64,000 nt of DNA from Burkholderiales bacterium (GCA_030683105.1 JAUXMZ010000039.1:24266-88265); one strand, 5' to 3'; positions 1-8,989 are shown, counted from the first letter of the stretch. The notes: a model not told the origin generated them from the letters alone. Program-made: numbers and translations.

Positions 1-828
1 GACTGCGAAGTGGCCAAGGTATGCGTGGATGGCCGCGGCGCGCAGGGCGTGCAGCTTGCCGACGGGCGCGTGATCGACGCGCGCTGCGTGGTATCCAATC
101 TGAATCCAAAACTGTTGTATCAGAAACTGATAGGCGAAAGCGTGCTGGATGCGGATTTCGCACAGCGCATACGCAACTGGAAATGCAGTTCGGCGACGTT
201 CCGCATGAACGTCGCGCTGTCCGAGCTGCCGGATTTCACCTGCCTGCCGGGCAAATCGGCGCAGGAACATCACCAGTCCGGCATCATTATTGCGCCCTCG
301 CTGCGCTACATGGAGCAGGCTTATTTCGATGCGCGCACGCTCGGTTGCGCGCGCGCGCCGGTGGTGGAGGTGCTGATCCCGTCCACTGTAGACGAGTCGC
401 TGGCGCCGCCGGGCAAACATGTCGCGAGCCTGTTCTGCCAGCATTTCAATCCGGAACTGCCCAATGGTCTCAATTGGGACGAGATCAGGGAACCCGCAGC
501 CGACCTCGTAATCGACACCGTTACCCGTTATGCGCCCAATTTCAAGGACGCCGTGCTGGGCAGGAGCATCCTCTCGCCGCTCGACCTTGAGCGCGAGTTC
601 GGCATGATCGGCGGCGACATTTTTCATGGCGCGCTGACGTTGGATCAGTTGTGGAGTGCGCGCCCGGTGCTCGGCCACGCCGATTACCGCGGGCCCATAA
701 AAGGGCTCTACATGTGCGGCGCCGGCACCCATCCGGGCGGCGGCGTCACAGGGATACCGGGGCACAACGCCGCGCGGGAAATCATCAGGGATTTCAAAAA
801 AGGCCGGCTGAAAGACCAAAGCAAATGA
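1..828 (+). CDS. FAD-dependent oxidoreductase, phytoene desaturase-like (3' part only)
   Basis: The reading frame is open from the first base, so only the last 275 residues are in the window and the N-terminal Rossmann fold is missing. The C-terminal segment GAGTHPGGGVTG (about residues 238-249 of the visible part), followed by GHNAAREI, is the FAD-contacting end typical of COG1233 phytoene dehydrogenase-related flavoproteins. Such enzymes desaturate or oxidise lipid-like substrates; the substrate here cannot be told. The TGA stop overlaps the ATG of the next gene (ATGA), which suggests translational coupling. Family call is firm, exact role is not. Confidence 0.8.
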   Translation, partial: DCEVAKVCVDGRGAQGVQLADGRVIDARCVVSNLNPKLLYQKLIGESVLDADFAQRIRNWKCSSATFRMNVALSELPDFTCLPGKSAQEHHQSGIIIAPSLRYMEQAYFDARTLGCARAPVVEVLIPSTVDESLAPPGKHVASLFCQHFNPELPNGLNWDEIREPAADLVIDTVTRYAPNFKDAVLGRSILSPLDLEREFGMIGGDIFHGALTLDQLWSARPVLGHADYRGPIKGLYMCGAGTHPGGGVTGIPGHNAAREIIRDFKKGRLKDQSK

Positions 829-1466
829 AATCGCAGATGCAGATGAACAGAAGCCGACATTCCGGGTATCTGCCAGCCATCCTGGTCCTGCTGGTCCTGC
901 TGTTAGCCGGATGCGGCAAGGCGCCGAAGCTGCCGGCGCTCGCCGCGAATGATGTCATCGTGGCGTTTGGCGACAGTCTGACCTACGGCACCGGCGCCGG
1001 GGAAGAAGAAAGTTATCCGGTGGTGCTGGGCCAGCTCATCAACCGGCAGGTGGTGCGCGCCGGTGTGCCGGGCGAAGTCACGGCGCAGGGCCTGCAGCGC
1101 CTGCCGCAGATGCTCGACGAACACCGCCCGCAACTGGTGATCGTGTGTCTGGGCGGCAACGACATGCTGCGCAGGGCGGATCCCGCCCAGACCAAGGCCA
1201 ATCTGCGCGCCATGCTCAGGATGCTCAAGGAACGCGGCATCGCGGCGGTGCTGGTCGGCGTGCCGCGACCCGCGCTGCTCGCCGGCGCGCCCGAATTCTA
1301 CGAGGAACTGGCCAGGGAATTCGCCATCCCCTACGAGGGTGGCATCGTCAAGGATGTGCTGTATTCCGCCGACACCAAGTCCGATCCTATCCACCCCAAT
1401 GCCGAGGGCTACCGGCGCATGGCGCAAGCCATCGCCGAACTGCTGCGCAAAGCCGGTGCGATTTAA
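825..1466 (+). CDS. SGNH/GDSL arylesterase, TesA-like lipoprotein
   Basis: The product has 213 residues from the ATG that overlaps the previous stop. It opens with a hydrophobic signal ending in the lipobox LAGC, so it should be lipid-anchored in the periplasm. SGNH-hydrolase blocks are visible: block I GDSLTYG with the catalytic Ser, block III GGND with the oxyanion Asn, and the C-terminal DPIHPNAEG with catalytic Asp and His. Relatives (TesA, arylesterase) hydrolyse acyl thioesters and aryl esters. Longer upstream starts in the same frame lie inside the previous gene and lack a signal peptide. Substrate unknown. Confidence 0.85.
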   Translation: MKSQMQMNRSRHSGYLPAILVLLVLLLAGCGKAPKLPALAANDVIVAFGDSLTYGTGAGEEESYPVVLGQLINRQVVRAGVPGEVTAQGLQRLPQMLDEHRPQLVIVCLGGNDMLRRADPAQTKANLRAMLRMLKERGIAAVLVGVPRPALLAGAPEFYEELAREFAIPYEGGIVKDVLYSADTKSDPIHPNAEGYRRMAQAIAELLRKAGAI

Positions 1467-1490
1467 GACCCGGCCATTCAAGGGCAATGA

Positions 1491-1628
1491 AACCGCCGAT
1501 TAACGCCGATGAACGCAGATAAGATCAACCTCTAAACTTTAGCCACAGAGCACACAGAGAAAAGAGAAAGTATAAGATGTGAAAACATCTATCTGATTTT
1601 TCTCTTTTAATCGGCGGCTATCGGCGTA
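1491..1628. repeat. Intergenic imperfect inverted repeat with CACAGAG units
   Basis: The left end (AACCGCCGATTAACGCCGAT) pairs imperfectly with the right end (ATCGGCGGCTATCGGCG). AGCCACAGAG followed by CACACAGAGAAAAGAG faces TTTTTCTCTTTT. A small perfect hairpin, AGATGT-GAAA-ACATCT, sits near the middle (about 1575-1590). The element fills most of the gap between the esterase and the MFS gene and may fold in RNA. It belongs to the CACAGAG family seen at 4395, 26181, 42687 and 44903. Confidence 0.7.
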
Positions 1629-1688
1629 CCCCTCAAGGGGGTATAAAAAAGAATGCATCGGCAGCTAATCGGTTTTTGATTTTGGGAG

Positions 1689-2912
1689 ATGAGTTTGACA
1701 CATTCCTATTCGGCCATCCGGCTCACGCTCATCATGTGCGCGGCCGAAGCCATGTCGATGACCGGTTTCGCCGGGTACACTTCGCTGCTGCCCATGATCC
1801 AGCGCGAGTGGGGCTTGTCCAACTCCGCGGCGGGGCTGATCGGCGGCGTCTTCTTCGCCGGCTACATGGCGGCGGTGCCCATACTCACCAGCCTGACCGA
1901 CCGTATCGATTCGCGCCGCGTTTATATGTGGGCGTGTCTGATATCCAGCGTGGGCGCAGTCGGCTTTGCCTTTTTCGCCGAAGGCGTGATGAGCGCGCTG
2001 TTTTTCCAGTTCCTGATCGGCTTTGGCCTGGGCGGCACCTACATGCCGGGGCTGAAGACCCTTACCGACCATCTTGAAGGTGCAGTGCAGTCGCGCGCCA
2101 CCGCGTTCTACACCGCGAGCTTCGGCATCGGCTCCAGCATTTCCATAGGCGTGTGCGGCAAGCTGGGCGCGGAGTTTGGCTGGCAGGCCGCGTTTATTTT
2201 CGGTGCCATCGGCCCCCTGCTGGCGGCGGCGCTGGTCAGCCTCAGCATGCCGCGCGGCATCACCCATCCTGAAAATGTGGCCAAGCCGGCGCTGCTCGAT
2301 TTTCGCCCGGTGCTGAAAAACCGCAAGACGCTGGCCTACATCATCGGTTATTCGGCGCACAACTATGAACTGTTCGGGCAGCGCGGCTGGATGGTGGCCT
2401 TCCTCGTGTTCTGCGCCTCGCTGCAGCCGGTGGATGCCCCCATGCTGCTCAGTGCCGCAACCCTTGCCGCCATCATCAACATGCTGGGCCCGGTGATGAG
2501 CGTATCGGGCAATGAACTGGCGATCCGCTACGGCCGCCAACGCATTATTTTCACGTTCATGACGCTGTCGGGCCTGACTGCGTGCTTCCTCGGTTTCACC
2601 GCGTCGCTGCCGTGGATCATCGTGTTCATCATCATGAGCGTGCATTACGGGCTGATGCTGGGGGACTCCGCGGCGCTCACCTCGGGCGCCATCGCCTCCG
2701 CGCCGCCCGGATTGCGCGGCGCCAGCATGGCGATATATTCCCTGATCGGATTCAGTGCCGCATTTCTGGCGCCGCTGGTGTTCGGGGTGGTGCTCGATCT
2801 GGCCGGCGGCAACCAGAGCACGGTGGCCTGGGGCTTTGCTTTCGCCAGCATCGGCATTTTCGGTGCGCTGGCCCCAATCGCCCGCCGGCTCTACGGCGGG
2901 AAATTCAGCTAG
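1689..2912 (+). CDS. MFS transporter
   Basis: A 407-residue protein with about twelve hydrophobic segments. A degenerate MFS motif A (DRIDSRRVY, about residues 66-74) lies in the loop after helix 2. GGAG stands seven bases before the ATG. It should be an inner-membrane secondary transporter. The overall look resembles the CynX/NimT and aromatic-acid-type MFS proteins, but nothing identifies the substrate. It is monocistronic: the next genes run in the opposite direction. Confidence 0.85.
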   Translation: MSLTHSYSAIRLTLIMCAAEAMSMTGFAGYTSLLPMIQREWGLSNSAAGLIGGVFFAGYMAAVPILTSLTDRIDSRRVYMWACLISSVGAVGFAFFAEGVMSALFFQFLIGFGLGGTYMPGLKTLTDHLEGAVQSRATAFYTASFGIGSSISIGVCGKLGAEFGWQAAFIFGAIGPLLAAALVSLSMPRGITHPENVAKPALLDFRPVLKNRKTLAYIIGYSAHNYELFGQRGWMVAFLVFCASLQPVDAPMLLSAATLAAIINMLGPVMSVSGNELAIRYGRQRIIFTFMTLSGLTACFLGFTASLPWIIVFIIMSVHYGLMLGDSAALTSGAIASAPPGLRGASMAIYSLIGFSAAFLAPLVFGVVLDLAGGNQSTVAWGFAFASIGIFGALAPIARRLYGGKFS

Positions 2913-2930
2913 CGCTGGATTTCACGACGC

Positions 2931-3320
2931 TTAGCGCGTGACGATTTCCCACAGGCCCCAGGCCAGCAGCAGCACCCACGCCAGCGTGTACAGCCATGCA
3001 TCAGCCAGCAGTTGCGCGATGCTGCGGGTTTCCACCCAGGCCATGAGCCGGGAGGCATAGGGTGCGATGCCGGCCATGAGCATCAACACCACGAACAAAC
3101 TTACCGCCAGAATCTGCACGATGCTCATGCCCGATGCGACGAGCGCGTAGAGCAGGGCGGCGGCCAGTGCCAGCGCTACGACTGCGACAACCTGCGGCCG
3201 CGCGTAGATTCGCTTCATCCAGAGGATCCACAACGGCCAGTTGGTGAACAGCAGGACGATCTTGATCGCGGCGATGCCGATCAGGATGAGCGCCAGGATT
3301 TCCAGAATGCCGAATTGCAT
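2931..3320 (-). CDS. Small integral membrane protein, unknown function
   Basis: A 129-residue protein made almost wholly of hydrophobic helices: about residues 6-25, a long stretch around 45-88 that should span twice, and 108-126 ending in WEIVTR. AGAGG precedes the ATG at a good distance. No motif links it to a known family. It lies just upstream (in 3'-5' order) of the DUF1161 gene on the same strand, and both end near the convergent MFS gene. Confidence 0.65.
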   Translation of the reverse strand: MQFGILEILALILIGIAAIKIVLLFTNWPLWILWMKRIYARPQVVAVVALALAAALLYALVASGMSIVQILAVSLFVVLMLMAGIAPYASRLMAWVETRSIAQLLADAWLYTLAWVLLLAWGLWEIVTR

Positions 3321-3373
3321 GGTGCGCCTCTTTGTTGTGCAAAGGGCGGATGCGATTCAGCGCAAACTGCGCT

Positions 3374-3595
3374 TCAGCCGCGCTTGTAGACGATCTTCTT
3401 TGTCCCGCCGTCGCAGGTGCCGACGACTTTGCCGTCCTTCTGTTCGTCCTTGCCCGCGATTTCAAGGGTGAACGTCTTCACGCCCCTGGCTGATATTTTG
3501 GCCTCGATTTCGGCCTTGAGTTCATCGCAGGATTTTTTTGCCAGCGCGGGTGTGGCGATCAGCATCAGGGCTATGGCGGCGATCAGGGGTTTCAT
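3374..3595 (-). CDS. DUF1161 family periplasmic protein
   Basis: A 73-residue protein with a signal peptide of about 18 residues (cleavage after TPALA). The mature part KKSCDELKAEIEAKI...GTCDGG matches the DUF1161 family, with its two conserved cysteines probably forming a disulphide. Function of the family is unknown. The start was chosen at the ATG preceded by GGAGG; an upstream in-frame ATG would add 19 residues ahead of the signal peptide. Confidence 0.8.
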   Translation of the reverse strand: MKPLIAAIALMLIATPALAKKSCDELKAEIEAKISARGVKTFTLEIAGKDEQKDGKVVGTCDGGTKKIVYKRG

Positions 3596-3810
3596 GTGCG
3601 GCCTCCGTGGGGTAATCAATAACCGTCTGTCATCAGCAGACAGAATTGACATCTATCATGGCATGTCGCTGTCATGGCGCGCAAGGTTGTCGAGTTAAAA
3701 AAGGCGTTGACTTCGGATGCAGAACACCGTAGCGTGCTCCGCTATAAGTGTCTGATAATGTTCATATATTTTTGCTGCCAGGCAGCGGCAGACCGGCCGG
3801 CGAAGCGGGC

Positions 3811-4368
3811 TCAGGCCTTGGCTCCGGTGTAGTGCTGTGGCCACCTTTCAAGCACGGCTTCGCTGTTATCGGCATACACGTGGCAGGACCCTATTTGGTA
3901 GGGTTTTTTCGCCGGTGGTTTTCCGGCATTACGCGCTTCGCGCGCGCGGCCCGTGGCCTGGAACGCCACCGTGCCCAGCGGGCCCAGCATCTCGACCAGA
4001 TGGGTGCAGCCTTTAATGCCGCCCACGCGCGCCACGATGTCGCGGCGCCAGCCGGCGCCTATGGTGACGCCGATCAGCGCCTTGAAATTGGGCGTGATGT
4101 CGCCGCAGATCGTGTAGGGTCCATCGTCGGTTGCTGCTTCGACATCATGGATTTTGAAATCGAGGTCGATGGTCAGACGCAGCCACATATTGTGCACCGG
4201 CTCGCCGGGCGCGCGCTCGCGGCCGCCATCACGGCGCGTGTGGACATAGGTTTTGGTGTCGACCAGATGACCTTCGATATCCCACAGACCATCTACGCGC
4301 TCATAGCCTTTGCACTCGATGGCGCGGGTGTGCTTCAGTTTGCGGGGGGCGGGGGCAGGCAACGGCAT
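3811..4368 (-). CDS. DUF2889 domain-containing protein
   Basis: A 185-residue soluble protein. The N-terminal run IECKGYERVDGLWDIEGHL and the following VDTKTY, GEPVHNMWLRLT and ICGDITPNFKALIG are the conserved blocks of DUF2889. The family has no established function; it is common in proteobacteria, often near fatty-acid or aromatic degradation genes, which fits the acyl-CoA cluster that begins just upstream. The C-terminal segment (QIGSCHVYADNSEAVL) is also typical. Confidence 0.8.
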   Translation of the reverse strand: MPLPAPAPRKLKHTRAIECKGYERVDGLWDIEGHLVDTKTYVHTRRDGGRERAPGEPVHNMWLRLTIDLDFKIHDVEAATDDGPYTICGDITPNFKALIGVTIGAGWRRDIVARVGGIKGCTHLVEMLGPLGTVAFQATGRAREARNAGKPPAKKPYQIGSCHVYADNSEAVLERWPQHYTGAKA

Positions 4369-4394
4369 GTTCGACTCCAGGATTCAAGAACCTG

Positions 4395-4531
4395 AGCCAC
4401 AGAGGACACAGAGTTCACAGAGAAGGACTTAACAGATATTAATAAAAAGCTATTAGCTGTGGATGGATCTGAATTTGTGATGTTTCGATTTTCTCTGTGA
4501 CCTCTGTGACCTCTGTGACCTCTGTGGCTAA
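4395..4531. repeat. CACAGAG-type self-complementary repeat
   Basis: The left arm AGCCACAGAGGACACAGAG continues with TTCACAGAGAA. The right arm carries three to four CTCTGTGAC units and ends CTCTGTGGCT. The arms are complementary over about 30 bases with a 9-base period, and the middle is AT-rich. The element separates the DUF2889 and HMG-CoA lyase genes. A long RNA hairpin, perhaps ending transcription or protecting mRNA, is an inference. Confidence 0.8.
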
Positions 4532-4560
4532 AGCCTTTTAGGGTTGGTCTAATTTTCGGC

Positions 4561-5469
4561 TCAGACTTTTTGCTTTGCCGCGATGGCGCGCGCCGCGCGC
4601 GAATGCGTGGGCCGGCCCAGCACGCCGCAGATATATTCGCCGGCCGCCATGAGCTTCGCCATGTCTACGCCGGTTTCTATGCCGAGGCCGTCGAGCATGT
4701 AGAGCACATCTTCGGTCGCGACGTTGCCGGTCGCGCCTTTGGCATAAGGGCAGCCGCCCAGGCCGGCCACCGAACTGTCGAAAATCGCCACCCCGCATTC
4801 GAGTGCGGCATAGGTGTTGGCGAGCGCCTGGCCATAGGTGTCGTGAAAGTGGCCCGCGAGGCGATCCAGGGAGATGTGCTTCGCCACGGCTTCGAATGCG
4901 GCACGTGTTTTTCCGGGTGTGCCGGTGCCTATGGTGTCGCAGATCGAAATTTCGTAGCAGCCCATGGCGTCGAGCTCGCGCGCGACGCGCACTACGGCAT
5001 CCGGGGCCACCTCGCCTTCGAACGGGCAGCCCAGGCACACCGAGATATCGCCGCGCACTTTAAGTCCCTGTGCCAGCGCCTGCGCGCAGACTTCGGCAAA
5101 GCGCGCGAGCCCCTCAGCAATCGTGCAGTTGGTATTGCGCTTCGAGAAACTCTCGGTCGCGGCGCCAAACACCACGACTTCCTCGGCGCCGGCGGCGATC
5201 GCCGCGTCCAGGCCTGTTCGGTTCGGCACCAGCACCGGATACGTCACGCCGGGCTTGCGGCGGATGCCGGCCATGACCTGCGCATTGTCGGCCATCTGCG
5301 GCACCCACCTGGGCGAGACGAAGGCGGTGGCTTCGATCGCCTGCAGCCCCGCGTCCTGCAGGCGGTGGATGAGTTCGATCTTGACCTCGGTCGCCACCGG
5401 CGTGGGTTCGTTCTGCAGCCCGTCGCGCGGGCCGACTTCAAACAGTTTTACTTTTTTTGGCAGTGTCAT
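4561..5469 (-). CDS. mvaB: Hydroxymethylglutaryl-CoA lyase
   Basis: A 302-residue TIM-barrel enzyme that splits HMG-CoA into acetoacetate and acetyl-CoA, the last step of leucine breakdown. GPRDGLQ (13-19) carries the catalytic Arg-Asp pair, GHFHDTYGQ (206-214) the metal-binding histidines, and SVAGLGGCPYAKGATGN (233-249) the signature with catalytic Cys240. Length is normal. It is the most downstream gene of the minus-strand leucine cluster and is separated from the hydratase gene by a 9-bp-unit repeat. Also called liuE in this context. Confidence 0.95.
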   Translation of the reverse strand: MTLPKKVKLFEVGPRDGLQNEPTPVATEVKIELIHRLQDAGLQAIEATAFVSPRWVPQMADNAQVMAGIRRKPGVTYPVLVPNRTGLDAAIAAGAEEVVVFGAATESFSKRNTNCTIAEGLARFAEVCAQALAQGLKVRGDISVCLGCPFEGEVAPDAVVRVARELDAMGCYEISICDTIGTGTPGKTRAAFEAVAKHISLDRLAGHFHDTYGQALANTYAALECGVAIFDSSVAGLGGCPYAKGATGNVATEDVLYMLDGLGIETGVDMAKLMAAGEYICGVLGRPTHSRAARAIAAKQKV

Positions 5470-5490
5470 AAACAGAACATTAACAGCATG

Positions 5491-5616
5491 AACGCGAAGG
5501 GCGCAAAGGTTCGCGAAGGAAAAACCAAAAGATTATGGTGTTGATTTGTATTATTTGTGCAATTGCTTTTTCAGTTCTTGCTCTTACTTTGCGATCCTTT
5601 GCGTCCTTTGCGTTAT
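5491..5616. repeat. CGCAAAGG-type self-complementary repeat
   Basis: The left arm reads AACGCGAAGGGCGCAAAGG and continues with TTCGCGAAGG. The right arm reads CCTTTGCGTCCTTTGCGTT. These are inverted copies built on a 9-base unit, with an AT-rich centre. It has the same architecture as the CACAGAG repeats with a different unit. The right end overlaps the stop codon of the hydratase gene. Confidence 0.75.
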
Positions 5617-6428
5617 GCTTTTTTGGTATTCCGATCTGAAGCGGGTTCAATCCACGCCGGCTTGCGCTTTTCCAGGAACGCACTCAGTCCTTCCTGCGCT
5701 TCCGGTGTGGCCCTGACATCGGCGATGCGCCGCGCGGTCTCCTCAACGATGTCCGAGCCCAGCGGCGCATGCGCACTCACCGGGATCAGGCGCTTGATGG
5801 CCGCCACGGCGTCGGGGCCGCTGGTGTGCAGATGCGCGAGCATATGGCCCACGGTTGCCGTGAGTTTGTCCTCGTCGACGATCTCATGCAGCAGGCCGAT
5901 GCGGTACGCTTCTGCGGCATTGAATTCCTCGCCGGTCAGCATGTAGCGATGCGCCATGCGTTCGCCGATGGCGGCGATCACGTATGGGCTGATCATGGCC
6001 GGGATCACGCCTATCTTCACTTCCGAGAGGCGGAATGTAGCGTCGCGCGCGGCAATGGCGATATCGCAGGCTGCCGCCAGCCCCACGCCCCCGCCGCGCA
6101 CCGCGCCGCGGATGCAGGCGATGGTAGGCTTTGCGAGTTGGTAGAGCGTGTACAGCATGCGGGCCGTCAGGTGCGCCGCGTCGAAATTCTGTTCGGGCGT
6201 GTAGGTCGCGCTTTTTTTCATGTGGGTGATGTCGGCGCCCGCGCAGAAGCTTTTGCCCGCGCCGACGAGCACCACTGCACGCACCCTGGCATCAGCTTCG
6301 AGTTGTTTCAGCGTTGCGTCCAGCGCTTCCGCCATCTCGGGGTCGAAAGCGTTGTGGACTTCGGGACGGTTGAGGATCACCGTCGCATTGCCATCAGAGT
6401 CGATTTGCGCGAGTACCTTGTCACTCAT
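5613..6428 (-). CDS. Enoyl-CoA hydratase/isomerase, probable methylglutaconyl-CoA hydratase
   Basis: A 271-residue crotonase-fold protein. Oxyanion-hole blocks are CAGADITHMKK and IRGAVRGGGVGLAAACD. The position between the carboxylase beta gene and HMG-CoA lyase argues for the LiuC role: hydration of 3-methylglutaconyl-CoA to HMG-CoA. The start is MSDKV; a start 15 codons further up would lie inside the terminal repeat of the neighbouring MITE-like element. Substrate is inferred from context, since crotonases cannot be told apart by these motifs. Confidence 0.85.
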   Translation of the reverse strand: MSDKVLAQIDSDGNATVILNRPEVHNAFDPEMAEALDATLKQLEADARVRAVVLVGAGKSFCAGADITHMKKSATYTPEQNFDAAHLTARMLYTLYQLAKPTIACIRGAVRGGGVGLAAACDIAIAARDATFRLSEVKIGVIPAMISPYVIAAIGERMAHRYMLTGEEFNAAEAYRIGLLHEIVDEDKLTATVGHMLAHLHTSGPDAVAAIKRLIPVSAHAPLGSDIVEETARRIADVRATPEAQEGLSAFLEKRKPAWIEPASDRNTKKA

Positions 6429-6448
6429 GGTGTGGTTCCAGGTTATAA

Positions 6449-6713
6449 GAGTCCCTAACATAATGAAACGCATGATGCGCTGGCACGATTTTGGCTCAGG
6501 ACGCGAAGCTTCCCGCAGGCCCTATCGTGAATATGGGCAAGGGGAGCGACAAAGTCATGGGCCAAAACTCGTGCCAGCCCGAAGGGTTGCGATCAAAATC
6601 GGCGCTGACTTTGTCGGCCGGCTTGACCATATTCGCGATATGCTCTGCGCCGTCCTTCGCGTCATCACCAATTTTGATCGCAACGCACACGTGTTTCATT
6701 ATGTTAGGGACTC
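6449..6713. mobile_element. MITE-like element with 21-bp perfect terminal inverted repeats and two nested hairpins
   Basis: GAGTCCCTAACATAATGAAAC (6449-6469) is repeated inverted and without mismatch at 6693-6713. TAA stands directly outside both ends (6446-6448, 6714-6716), as a 3-bp target duplication would. Inside, each half holds a hairpin. The left stem is GCTGGCACGATTTTGGC (from 6479) with its partner at 6559-6578; the right stem is GTTGCGATCAAAATCGG (6587-6603) with its partner at 6670-6686. The two loops share GACGCGAAG, GAATATGG and GACAAAGTCA, while the stem sequences differ but stay paired. Termini starting GAG and a TNA-like duplication recall some IS5-family groups; that origin is inferred. 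It carries no transposase. Confidence 0.75.
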
Positions 6714-6753
6714 TAAGTGCTGCGTGCCAGTATTCGGAATGTGACATGCATGC

Positions 6754-8361
6754 CTACATGCGGAACACGCCGAAGCGGGTTTGCTCCGCGGGCGCATTGC
6801 AGCTTGCCGCCAGTCCGAGCGCCAGCATCCGGCGCGTGTCTTTGGGATCGATGATGCCGTCGTCCCACAGCCGCGCGCTGGCGTAGTAGGCACTGCTTTG
6901 GCGCGCATATTGTTCAACGACGGGCGCCTTGAATGCGGCCTCATCTTCTGCGCTCCATGCCTTGTCATTTTTTTCCAGTGCGTCGCGCCTGACCTGTGCC
7001 AGCACATTGGCCGCCTGCTCGCCGCCCATCACTGAAATCCTGGCGTTGGGCCAGGACCACAGAAAACGCGGCCCGAAGGCGCGTCCGCACATGCCGTAGT
7101 TGCCGGCGCCGAAGCTGCCGCCGGTGATGACGGTGAACTTAGGCACTTTGGCGCAGGCGACCGCGGTCACCATTTTGGCGCCGTCCTTGGCGATGCCGCC
7201 GGCCTCGTATTTTTTACCGACCATGAAGCCGGTAATGTTCTGCAGAAACACCAGCGGAATGCCGCGCTGGCAGCACAGCTCGATGAAGTGCGTGCCTTTC
7301 AGGGCGGACTCCGAAAACAGGATGCCGTTGCTGGCGATGATGCCGATGCGATGGCCTTCGATCTGCGCAAAGCCGCACACCAGCGTGGCGCCGTAGCGCG
7401 CCTTGAATTCGTCGAACTCGCTGCCGTCAACAATGCGCGCGATGATTTCGCGCACGTCGAACGGCGTGCGCGGGCTCACCGGGATCACACCGTAGAGTTC
7501 GTCGGCTTCGTATAGCGGTGCGGGAAAGGCAGCGGGAGACGTTTGTAACATATTGTTATTATGAATGTTTTTTACGGCGGTGCGGGCAAGCGCCAGCGCC
7601 TGCGCATCGTCTTCGGCAAGATGGTCGGCCACGCCCGAGACGCGCGTGTGCACATCGGCGCCGCCCAGTTCTTCGGCGCTCACGACTTCGCCGGTTGCGG
7701 CCTTGACCAGCGGCGGGCCGGCGAGAAAGATCGTGCCCTGATTCTTGACCATGATGGTCTCGTCCGACATCGCGGGCACATACGCGCCGCCTGCGGTACA
7801 CGAACCCATCACGACCGCGATCTGCGCGATGCCGGCCGCCGACATCGTGGCCTGGTTGTAGAAAATGCGGCCGAAGTGATCACGATCGGGGAACACTTCA
7901 TCCTGGCTGGGTAAATGCGCACCGCCGGAATCAACGAGATAAATGCATGGCAGGCGGTTTTCCAGCGCGATTTCCTGGGCGCGCAAATGCTTTTTCACCG
8001 TCAGCGGAAAGTAAGTGCCGCCTTTGACAGTGGCGTCGTTGGCGATGACCATGCAGGCACGGCCATTGACCTGACCCACGCCGGTAATGATGCCGGCCGC
8101 GGGCACCGGTTCGTCGTACACCTCCCATGCCGCGAGCGGCGACAATTCCAGAAACGGCGTATCGGCGTCTAGCAGCGCATTGATGCGCTCGCGCGGCAGC
8201 AGTTTGCCGCGCCCCTGGTGTTTGGCGCGCGCGGTCTTGTCGCCTCCCTGCCTGACCTGATCGAGCCGGCGCTGGAATTCGTCTACCTGCGTGCGCATGG
8301 CCTGTGTCGCGGCCTTGAATTCAGCGGCACCGGTGTCGAGACGGGTTTTGATGACGGCCAT
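6754..8361 (-). CDS. mccB: Methylcrotonyl-CoA carboxylase, carboxyltransferase (beta) subunit
   Basis: A 535-residue carboxyltransferase-fold protein. It would transfer the carboxyl group from biotin to 3-methylcrotonyl-CoA in leucine breakdown. Blocks such as [11 protein letters not shown] (about 51-61), [34 protein letters not shown] and [19 protein letters not shown] are those of MCC beta subunits. It sits two bases downstream of the macro-domain gene and within the isovaleryl-CoA cluster. The biotin-bearing alpha subunit, usually next door, is not in the window. Also known as liuB. Confidence 0.93.
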   Translation of the reverse strand: MAVIKTRLDTGAAEFKAATQAMRTQVDEFQRRLDQVRQGGDKTARAKHQGRGKLLPRERINALLDADTPFLELSPLAAWEVYDEPVPAAGIITGVGQVNGRACMVIANDATVKGGTYFPLTVKKHLRAQEIALENRLPCIYLVDSGGAHLPSQDEVFPDRDHFGRIFYNQATMSAAGIAQIAVVMGSCTAGGAYVPAMSDETIMVKNQGTIFLAGPPLVKAATGEVVSAEELGGADVHTRVSGVADHLAEDDAQALALARTAVKNIHNNNMLQTSPAAFPAPLYEADELYGVIPVSPRTPFDVREIIARIVDGSEFDEFKARYGATLVCGFAQIEGHRIGIIASNGILFSESALKGTHFIELCCQRGIPLVFLQNITGFMVGKKYEAGGIAKDGAKMVTAVACAKVPKFTVITGGSFGAGNYGMCGRAFGPRFLWSWPNARISVMGGEQAANVLAQVRRDALEKNDKAWSAEDEAAFKAPVVEQYARQSSAYYASARLWDDGIIDPKDTRRMLALGLAASCNAPAEQTRFGVFRM

Positions 8362-8363
8362 GG

Positions 8364-8882
8364 TCAGTCCTGGAGCCGGTCGAGTTCCGCGCGGTACAGA
8401 TCGAGCATGGTGCGGTCAAAGCATGCGAACATGATTTTCTCCAGTTTCGCCCCGTCAGTCAGAACAGCGGCGCATTCGCGCACCGCGATTTTCACCGCGT
8501 CTGCCAGCGGATAGCCGTAGACGCCACAGCTGATTGCGGGAAAGGCGATGCTGCTAAGCTTGTTCTCGACCGCGAGCCCGAGACTCATCCGGTAGCACGA
8601 GGCGAGCAGATCCGGCTCGCCGCGCGTGCCGCCTTGCCACACCGGGCCTACGGTGTGGATCACGTGTTTTGCCGGCAGGCGAAAGCCTTGGGTGATTTTG
8701 GCCTGTCCGGTCGCGCAGCCATTGAGGGCGCGGCAGGCTTCGAGCAACTCCGGCCCCGCGGCACGATGAATGGCGCCGTCCACACCGCCCCCGCCCAACA
8801 ACGCGGCGTTCGCCGCATTGACGATGGCATCGACTTCGAGCGTGACTATGTTGACCTGCTGTGCATGTAGTTTTTCGCGCAT
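8364..8882 (-). CDS. Macro domain-containing protein (ADP-ribose/O-acetyl-ADP-ribose binding)
   Basis: A 172-residue single macro domain. [20 protein letters not shown] (about 18-37) and [12 protein letters not shown] are the ADP-ribose-binding loops of the MacroD/YmdB type. Relatives hydrolyse O-acetyl-ADP-ribose or ADP-ribosyl protein ends. The start was set at MREKLHA because the longer frame upstream is a translation of the GGTTCCA repeat. It ends two bases before mccB, so the two are probably cotranslated; a role in acyl-CoA catabolism is unproven. Confidence 0.88.
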   Translation of the reverse strand: MREKLHAQQVNIVTLEVDAIVNAANAALLGGGGVDGAIHRAAGPELLEACRALNGCATGQAKITQGFRLPAKHVIHTVGPVWQGGTRGEPDLLASCYRMSLGLAVENKLSSIAFPAISCGVYGYPLADAVKIAVRECAAVLTDGAKLEKIMFACFDRTMLDLYRAELDRLQD

Positions 8883-8900
8883 ACGCTTACTTACATTACA

Positions 8901-8980
8901 TGTTCCAGGTTCCAGGTCGGCCGCTCGCCGCTGTGCTCTTGAACCCGGAACCTGGAACTTTGAACTTGGAACATTGAACG
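8901..8980. repeat. Heptamer-type repeat tract (GGTTCCA / TGGAACC) with inverted arms
   Basis: TGTTCCAGGTTCCAGGT on the left faces GAACCCGGAACCTGGAACT further right, which continues with TTGAACTTGGAACATTGAAC. The units are 7 bases long and the arms are mutually complementary. The tract separates the macro-domain gene from the isomerase gene. The same words recur in the long tandem array at 63850-63994. Confidence 0.75.
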
Positions 8981-8989
8981 GTTTCATGT

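Noticed and set aside
1665..2645. A 326-residue minus-strand frame antisense to the MFS gene
   Set aside because: Its His/Arg/Gln-rich composition is that of the opposite strand of a GC-rich coding region. The plus-strand protein has clear membrane helices and a ribosome-binding site.
3748..4395. A plus-strand 215-residue frame over the DUF2889 gene
   Set aside because: It is antisense to a protein with clear DUF2889 motifs and has a shadow-like composition.
6496..6747. An 83-codon minus-strand frame inside the MITE-like element
   Set aside because: It spans the terminal repeat and both hairpins, has no ribosome-binding site, and the sequence is better explained by the nested inverted repeats.
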